From NCBI GenBank assembly GCA_030248135.1, contig JASANC010000347.1, forward strand, positions 1 to 64,000: 64,000 bases of DNA, given 5' to 3'. The notes under the pieces were generated by a model that saw nothing but the letters and a program-made list of their open reading frames with translations, had not been told where the DNA came from and ran no database searches. The stretch comes from Theristus sp. LFF4_11 (lineage: Eukaryota; Nematoda; Chromadorea; Monhysterida; Xyalidae). This document shows, piece after piece, positions 59,101 to 64,000 of the stretch. Position numbers and translations under genes: made by a program. Position 1 is the stretch's first letter; each line of letters starts with the position of its first letter.

Positions 59101-59852
59101 GCAAGAAGGTGAAGAAGTCAGACGGACTGAACGCCATGCTCGAGTTGCTGAAGATAATGACGACCGAAACGATGATCAACTGGGACGACTACGTCGACAT
59201 CGCCGTCTACGTCTACATGCACGCGGTTCGAACGGATCTGGGTGGCCACAGTCCGTACTTCCTGGAACGAGGTCGTGAAATGCGAACGTTGAACTTCGCA
59301 GAGATGGAGAAGGTGCATCCAGGAATGGGAGACGATCCGAATGTGGTGGAGCGATTCTCGGACGCGATGATCAAGGGACAGAACTGGTTGGCGGACGAAA
59401 ACGAACAGGTCATGGTGGACCTGCACAAGAACCCGACGAGACGAGGAATGCGACGAGGACAGCGAGTGTTCGTCTACGACAGGAAAGCCGAGTACAGCAC
59501 ACCGTTCCGCTACGAAGGACACGCACTGGGACCGTTCATGGTGATGAACGTCGACCTGGCGGACAAGAACGTGGAAGTTGTGCGAGCCGACGGACTGAAA
59601 TGCGGAGACGACGAATTCGACGCGTTCTGGATCTCGAAGGCGAAGGTCAGCGGAATCGCGAAAGAGCTGAAGGATTTCCGCGCCGACTGGTTCACTGAGA
59701 TGCGATACGACGGACAACTGGAGCAGTACGTGTTGAGGAAACGACTGTCGCTGTCGTCGGAGGAGAGCGAAGCAGCTGCTGGAGCGCCGAAGCACGGCTA
59801 CACGACGCGTCTGCAGAAGCGTCGACAGCAGCAACGACAACTGCAGAAGTGA
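56133..59852 (+). CDS. Gag-protease-integrase polyprotein lacking reverse transcriptase
   Basis: A single 1239-codon frame without introns. Residues 1-180 are acidic/basic with GNGHGGSRAQR repeated near 27 and 133. A gag-like helical region follows (about 190-350). A CX2CX4HX4C zinc knuckle is at C476-C489, a retropepsin-type active site D539-S-G-A near 539, and a second CX2CX4HX4C knuckle at C662-C675. Then comes the segment that precedes Ty3/gypsy integrases (REEQRKDPFVFQLI, SDGLLYVWEP, RRFFWWPEVACDAAEY). An integrase core remnant follows (YLLVIMDDFTKA at 911; NGQPTEM) and a GPF motif at 1133-1135. No RT or RNase H lies between protease and integrase. The integrase HHCC ligands and two of the three catalytic acids are replaced. 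Despite this the frame is intact, which argues for a non-autonomous or domesticated retroelement protein. Confidence 0.9.
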   Translation: MPVLEREVMDESEMDGDASDNEGNGHGGSRAQRTSEETNARDGAVTDGDAVLDQIAGAVKHSPIKNRKRGHGGPAPRGHGGPAHGRGVMTRSSARAASSGAGQSVTPKTTKKVTVVTPGEASSVVLETSDDEGNGHGGSRAQRRSAVRGPTKTRGRPRKVIVRRVSSTEESSDEEAPMTAKRREVVAGKAQKLAKVFDKYDWGAESWWRFVERLEDACHDNGISKDDEKAIVLKYMMSAKSRLSFDTLNVDQRASWKEAVKVLGVMFGEKLAKARRLEELRMFEMAMDADPKETVNELNRMMAPMLATETKENRDLRLAHQLYHCLPAEMRNWLVFKEVDTDDLEGMVEAIGAIQKFLETDKILKPANSRPPRRGNDVGQGAELEQQFSQLRSGYSAPRATFRGGMHNNAAPRPNNNNFSRPPMQQQQQQHTRPPPQLPNRPPQQTFGGSAQSNRGMAPFRGNNRGGYRNTGDKRCYSCNELGHTMMGCPKRAMADRQQAMIGTLETASGNSSSSESNLDPLAYLEVQLNGVRCRALRDSGAQVNIVPAALLEYIGAATGETPKITDCELSGRSLTGGKVAEFKGKVQLNAASGDASACMDFYVLTKGKSDGKDQLVFGRPMEIVWDVGCPMATTAPPAMKGEVPYLMPQDQSQVEVVSEPCEFCQKSDHLTDDCLARKTCELFREKGMTRQQAIEMTDSYLRGSTTKLTPPRTPERVVTKMDEASKKKHKLMELEYSTYRAERFKDKLREEQRKDPFVFQLIQCASHEIPQHLRPDASPVVEQCLKDFEYYMSDGLLYVWEPDLVVGNIVVPQSMHWLAMKKVAKTLNEVTRETMIPAVRRFFWWPEVACDAAEYAGNWVPELKMSIDHEVIEEVQDSEEESPLNERHGGQRVTVRISNDLGLTERGMMYLLVIMDDFTKAISAYPMETKAASEVARNIWNYMSKNGQPTEMTMWLEPVHVQQIAANVEARYGLKVVDHQIAYKVGEKGKKVKKSDGLNAMLELLKIMTTETMINWDDYVDIAVYVYMHAVRTDLGGHSPYFLERGREMRTLNFAEMEKVHPGMGDDPNVVERFSDAMIKGQNWLADENEQVMVDLHKNPTRRGMRRGQRVFVYDRKAEYSTPFRYEGHALGPFMVMNVDLADKNVEVVRADGLKCGDDEFDAFWISKAKVSGIAKELKDFRADWFTEMRYDGQLEQYVLRKRLSLSSEESEAAAGAPKHGYTTRLQKRRQQQRQLQK

Positions 59853-60256
59853 AGAGGACGAGGACATCCACCGGAATACTAACGTTGTGATTATTATTGT
59901 TTAGGTTTTTAGGTTAGGTTTTGTGTGTTTTGTGTTTTGTTTTATTTGAGAGACCGCAGGGTGAGTCGTAAAAGGTCTCAAAGTTCAGTTTGGTTTTTGT
60001 TTGTTTACCCGGAGACACGGAGCACCGTAAAGCACTTCTGATTGGTTCAATAGTAAGTTTTCCATCATTGTTTGTTTGCTTGCTGGTTCATTGAAATAAA
60101 AAACGGGTTTTGGTGATACGTTTTTTTGTTTTCTGGCATTTCATTGGATTTCAACCAAAGAGCTGAATTATTGTTGTGCTCTGTATTTTGTTTGTTTGTT
60201 TTCTTGAGACAGTTCATCCGTGGGTTGTACTTTTGTGTAGTTTCAGTCTGTTCAAA
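59853..60256. other. 404-bp spacer between the two long ORFs
   Basis: T/GT-rich. It contains an inverted GAGACC/GGTCTC pair (59949-59979) that could form a hairpin, and AATAAA at about 60096. It may hold the end of the first transcription unit and the start of the second. No LTR-like direct repeat was recognised. Confidence 0.5.
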
Positions 60257-63200
60257 ATGCCATCAAGTTTTGATTTCAACGACTACTTCATCCGGAAGCA
60301 GCGACCACAATGGATCGAAAAGGAGACACTGCTATGGTCAACGACTGCAACAACACCAATGGAGATGTGGAATGGACACGATATGGATCTGGAAAGCCAT
60401 GATGAACAACCATCCATGGAGGGATGTAACGAATTGGTGGAGTATGGAGAGTGCGACCGTTGGAATGGAGACTTCAAACTCTATCAGCCGACTGTGAAGG
60501 GAATGCTCGAGTCTGTGGAAGAGTGGCAGCAGTTGATGGAAGCTAAGGCCATGGAGGGTCAAAGGCTTCGAATGGAGGGACAACCGATGGTGGTGGAGAT
60601 GGAATACGACGGCTACGTTCGACAGTTGGATGGTGTCTCGACAGAGGTGCACTCTGGTACGCCATTCTTGGCAAATCAGATGGATGCTCTCGGTTGTGGA
60701 CTACAGTTTCCGACATCGCTGGAGATGACGAGTCAGTGCTCGAAAGCTGTCAAAAGTCGTGTGATGCATCGAATGTCGTACGCAGCAGGCAAGGAACAGA
60801 AGGATACGACATATGTGCAAGATCAAACAGCTGCTGAACTGGCGATGGGAGAGCGAAGGGAGAGATGCATCGGTCAGCGTGAAGTGTTCTTGCGAATCCG
60901 CAATGTGTGTGGACGTGAGATTGGAGAGAACACGACAGTGACACCGATCATGACGAGCGAATCGTTGGAGCACATTGTCGAAGAAGTGTTGGTTCCATCA
61001 GCGAAACGATGGGGATTCATCGCAGCGGACACAGAGCACGTTTCGATAGCTGAGTTCTTGCCAAAGATGGAACAAAGGGATGTCAATCGAATGGAAGTGA
61101 TGGAAGCCAGTAAGGAATTTGCAAAACGATTTGGTTATGTGCCGCACATGCTGGCGGAGACACGATGCAGCGGCCGAAAGAAATTTTGGACGAGCAAGTT
61201 GGTTTCCGTGCTGACGATTGCGACGGCGGACGGCCATGCGTTTGCAATTTTCCCGACAGCGTTCACCAGTTCATCAGAGCCTGGATTGCTGAACAAAGAC
61301 TCAGCATTGTTGGCGATGATGTGTGGCAAGGACAACAACAGGGAGGCACGCAACATGAGCGGAAAAGTGCTTTGGTTCGGAATGGACACGGATTCGTCTG
61401 CGTGGGAACTGTCGTTTGGAGTGCAGCTGAACAAACACAACATCGACATCCAACCGTTGCTTGGACAGGCATTCAGCTTGGCGAGTGACAAACCGGTACC
61501 GACACCACCGAATTTGACGTGCTGTGCTTTGTTGCTGTTGAACATCGATAACAGCGCAAACAAACGAGAGAACAGTGGACACGTTCGACATGCAGAGCTG
61601 AAGGACTGGCTTGTGGATTCGTTTCGCAATCGCTATAAGCCGAAGACGTTCTTTGTTTGTCGATCGATGATGCAGCAGCACGATTGTACGTTCTCGATGG
61701 AGCGAGTGACGGACTTAACGAACGAGGAAGTGCTGCACAAACTGAACTACGCAATGGCGGATGCACGATTGGTGGCAGACATGTTCATGGTGGCATGTTG
61801 CGTCTCTGGTGCGTTCAAACGTCTAGAAGGAGGGTACCTGCTGAAACCGGTGGAAAGAACGCGATTCGCACTGGACACGAACGGATTGATGGCATTCGAT
61901 CGGAGCTGCATTTTCGTGCCGTTCCCGGAAAGACCGTCAGCAGCCATCGAGATGTGGAGTTCAGTGTTCGAAATGATAGCGGACATGGGCTGCATCGAGG
62001 ACAGGAACATCGTCCATCGATTGTTGCACCATTTGTGTTTCGTCACAGCTGATTTCGTGCAATGCTATGGAGAGCAAGCGAACAGCTGCAGGGACAGACC
62101 GACGTTGGAGCTGGTAGAAGGAGTGATTGTGTCCGTTGTGCGACAGTTGCGTCAGCTATACACGTTGTCGATCTTGAAGTGGCTGAACGAGGGACGATTC
62201 GACAAGCGACAGGAAGTTGCGTGGATCGGACAAATCGTTGAAGCCCTGTGTTGGCAGTTTCGCTTCGTCGCGCGATGGAGTACAACGTTGCCAGAATTGC
62301 CGTTTCCGATGTCGCACAAGATGAATGAAAAGTGGCGAACACAAATCCGTCATCCGTATGCAGAAGTCGCAGCGAGTTGGTTCGGTTTGAAGGTGTTGGC
62401 GAATGGAGTGCTTCAGATTCCGAAAGTGCACATGGAGGTGCTTTGTCGTTCGGAGTTCTTCGGCTATTTGGATAACGGAGACAGCTGGGGAAACGAGCAA
62501 CCGAAGTGTCTCTTCACGAAATGGAACCTCATCTACATGCCAGCAGTGAAACACGAACTGAAGACAGCGGAAATGAAACGAGTGCACGGCTTGTTGCACA
62601 TGGACGATCGATCGTACTGGTACGAACAGTACAATGGACCATCGAAAGCGAGTGGCGAGTGGTTCACACACTTCCAACTACGACAACAACATCGTCGGTT
62701 GTCTACAATAGAGATGCCAGTGCTGTTTCGTTCTGACAGCTTGAAAATGATTCCACCGTTGGCAACGAAGGTGAAGAAGCACATGACCGAAGATCAAGTG
62801 AAGCAGATGGATGGTGGCGAGAACGAAGCCATCTGGAGGAAGTTTAGTGGAATCGACTACAGCTTGTCGTGCGATTTGATCTGGATGGACGATCGTGGAA
62901 GGGAAGCTGACACAATGCGATTGGTGGCGAGACAGCAAGCATGTGGAACGCTGTTGCGGATTTTCTTTGCACGTCAGCGTGAGATGAATCTTCTGCGCCA
63001 CGAAAAAGAACTACAAAGAGCGTCGAACAAGCTCGAGAAAGAAGTGGAGCTGTGGCTCAGCTGGAAGCAGACGGCAGAAGTGAAGACTCCGAAGAAACGG
63101 AAGTTGATGGCAGAAAGTGGATACGCACAAGCAGAGGGTGTGGTGACACAAATGAAGCAAGTGCGAGAATGGATGCAGCATTGGGTGAACAACTCAACAG

Positions 63201-64000
63201 TGTTGCCATGGAACGTTCAGCGAGAACAAGTGACGGATCGGAAAGCCGTGATGGACTACAAGCGACGTCAGCTGGTGCAGTTGTTCAATGCCGGTGTTGG
63301 AAGTGGACTGATTCCTGGAGTGCCGATCGAAGATCTGACGAATGGAGAGGTGCAGTTGCCGAACAAACCGTATGGACACACGGTGTGGCACCACTTGAAG
63401 AAGTCCGTGGAAGGCGAGCGTTTGGTCATGGAGGACTATACGCTGCATGAGATTCCACCAGGCGATGAACGAGAACGGCATCAGCAGATGGCAGCTGCAG
63501 CTAAAGCAAGACCGAACCTGTCATGGGAAGCTGAAGTGCGAACGAGGGTGACACAGCTGCGAAGTCATCAACAACTCGACTACAGACCACCAGCACTGTC
63601 CAGAGCCATGAAGGAGATCGATGATTGGACATTGGTGAAGAGAGCGAAGACGCGAATCGAGCACATCTTGTCGTTTGGAACGTTCAACGTCAGAGAGAAA
63701 CGAGCGATGGAAACGTTGTTGGATGCGGAAGATCGATTCACCGACCCGAGGTCCTTGGTTGATTTGTTCCACGAGTGCAACAAAGTGGCGTACGTGTTGA
63801 ATGTTGAGTCGCCCACGTGGATCAACAAATCTCGAATGGTTGCGACAAGTACGCAGTACTCGAAGAACGACCTGACGGATGTGATGTTGCCGTTCAAACG
63901 ACCGAGGATAGATATCGTGGAAAGTGAGCGTCCAACGGATATGGCACCTGCGATCGAACTGATGTTCGAAAGCGTCGATGGAGCGTTGCATGGTGTCGAT
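60257..64000 (+). CDS. Giant unrecognised ORF, open to the window edge
   Basis: The ATG at 60257 opens a frame that I read codon by codon to 64000 without a stop: 1248 codons, 3' incomplete. It starts MPSSFDFNDYFIRKQRPQW. It has no signal peptide or membrane helix. Near residue 914 is a Glu/Lys helix (HEKELQRASNKLEKEVELW) and at 945-949 PKKRK, a nuclear-localisation-type cluster; KRPR recurs near the end of the window. The protein is rich in Trp, Met, His and Arg. Isolated words resembling polymerase or RNase H motifs (IWMDD; MDTDSSAW) lack the rest of those domains, so I make no such call. No introns, like the neighbouring gag-like ORF, and similar codon style (GGA, CGA, ACG, TTG). Probably part of the same mobile or domesticated unit. 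Confidence 0.85.
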   Translation, partial: MPSSFDFNDYFIRKQRPQWIEKETLLWSTTATTPMEMWNGHDMDLESHDEQPSMEGCNELVEYGECDRWNGDFKLYQPTVKGMLESVEEWQQLMEAKAMEGQRLRMEGQPMVVEMEYDGYVRQLDGVSTEVHSGTPFLANQMDALGCGLQFPTSLEMTSQCSKAVKSRVMHRMSYAAGKEQKDTTYVQDQTAAELAMGERRERCIGQREVFLRIRNVCGREIGENTTVTPIMTSESLEHIVEEVLVPSAKRWGFIAADTEHVSIAEFLPKMEQRDVNRMEVMEASKEFAKRFGYVPHMLAETRCSGRKKFWTSKLVSVLTIATADGHAFAIFPTAFTSSSEPGLLNKDSALLAMMCGKDNNREARNMSGKVLWFGMDTDSSAWELSFGVQLNKHNIDIQPLLGQAFSLASDKPVPTPPNLTCCALLLLNIDNSANKRENSGHVRHAELKDWLVDSFRNRYKPKTFFVCRSMMQQHDCTFSMERVTDLTNEEVLHKLNYAMADARLVADMFMVACCVSGAFKRLEGGYLLKPVERTRFALDTNGLMAFDRSCIFVPFPERPSAAIEMWSSVFEMIADMGCIEDRNIVHRLLHHLCFVTADFVQCYGEQANSCRDRPTLELVEGVIVSVVRQLRQLYTLSILKWLNEGRFDKRQEVAWIGQIVEALCWQFRFVARWSTTLPELPFPMSHKMNEKWRTQIRHPYAEVAASWFGLKVLANGVLQIPKVHMEVLCRSEFFGYLDNGDSWGNEQPKCLFTKWNLIYMPAVKHELKTAEMKRVHGLLHMDDRSYWYEQYNGPSKASGEWFTHFQLRQQHRRLSTIEMPVLFRSDSLKMIPPLATKVKKHMTEDQVKQMDGGENEAIWRKFSGIDYSLSCDLIWMDDRGREADTMRLVARQQACGTLLRIFFARQREMNLLRHEKELQRASNKLEKEVELWLSWKQTAEVKTPKKRKLMAESGYAQAEGVVTQMKQVREWMQHWVNNSTVLPWNVQREQVTDRKAVMDYKRRQLVQLFNAGVGSGLIPGVPIEDLTNGEVQLPNKPYGHTVWHHLKKSVEGERLVMEDYTLHEIPPGDERERHQQMAAAAKARPNLSWEAEVRTRVTQLRSHQQLDYRPPALSRAMKEIDDWTLVKRAKTRIEHILSFGTFNVREKRAMETLLDAEDRFTDPRSLVDLFHECNKVAYVLNVESPTWINKSRMVATSTQYSKNDLTDVMLPFKRPRIDIVESERPTDMAPAIELMFESVDGALHGVD

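Noticed and set aside
56127..59867. Long minus-strand frames opposite the gag-like ORF
   Set aside because: They mirror the plus frame's codon bias; only the plus strand shows zinc knuckles, protease and integrase motifs.
62870..62895. IWMDD in the giant ORF as a reverse-transcriptase YxDD box
   Set aside because: No flanking RT motifs in the expected order; a single short word is not enough.

Overview
This is a piece of an animal nuclear genome, most likely an invertebrate and possibly nematode-like. Genes are split by introns with GT donors and T-rich TTTCAG-type acceptors. Conserved eukaryotic genes are recognisable, and introns and intergenic DNA are packed with small DNA transposons. 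No bacterial features, rRNA or tRNA were seen. Gene models were built by eye, joining exons by splice signals, reading phase and family similarity, so individual splice sites may be off by a few bases.

Layout. 0-2.5 kb holds nested hAT-type miniature elements. RPS21 (+, 2511-3507) and an NAA38/LSMD1-like gene (-, 5086-4258) lie tail to tail. Cyclin B (-, 14263-5868, seven exons) carries a 4.8-kb foldback element in its last intron. Divergent from it is a five-exon gene (+, 14887-21520) with an N-terminal ISXO2/Merlin-transposase-like domain. Next come a RING/B-box gene (+, 22612-26966), a small unrecognised gene (+, 28269-28982) and a second, longer RING/B-box paralogue (+, 29295-37448) with a Ser/Thr repeat tract. 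A GLUT-type sugar transporter (+, 39593-43671) follows, then about 4.9 kb of AT-rich DNA without a supported gene. An ESRP/fusilli (sym-2)-like splicing regulator (-, 53058-48567) is followed by about 3 kb of non-coding DNA.

The most unusual part is 56.1-64 kb. A 1239-codon intronless ORF has a Ty3/gypsy-like gag, zinc knuckle, DSGA protease, integrase remnant and GPF motif, but no reverse transcriptase or RNase H. A second intronless frame opens at 60257 and stays open for 1248 codons to the window edge, with no family I recognise. The integrase lacks its zinc ligands and two of three catalytic acids, yet the frame is intact. This suggests a domesticated or non-autonomous retroelement module.

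Mobile DNA elsewhere is well resolved. Four hAT-type insertions have perfect 8-bp target-site duplications (one nested inside another) and one has a 7/8 match. The foldback element is flanked by TA. Several palindromic MITE families recur, mostly in introns. A 29-bp satellite begins exactly at a 5' splice site of the second RING gene.
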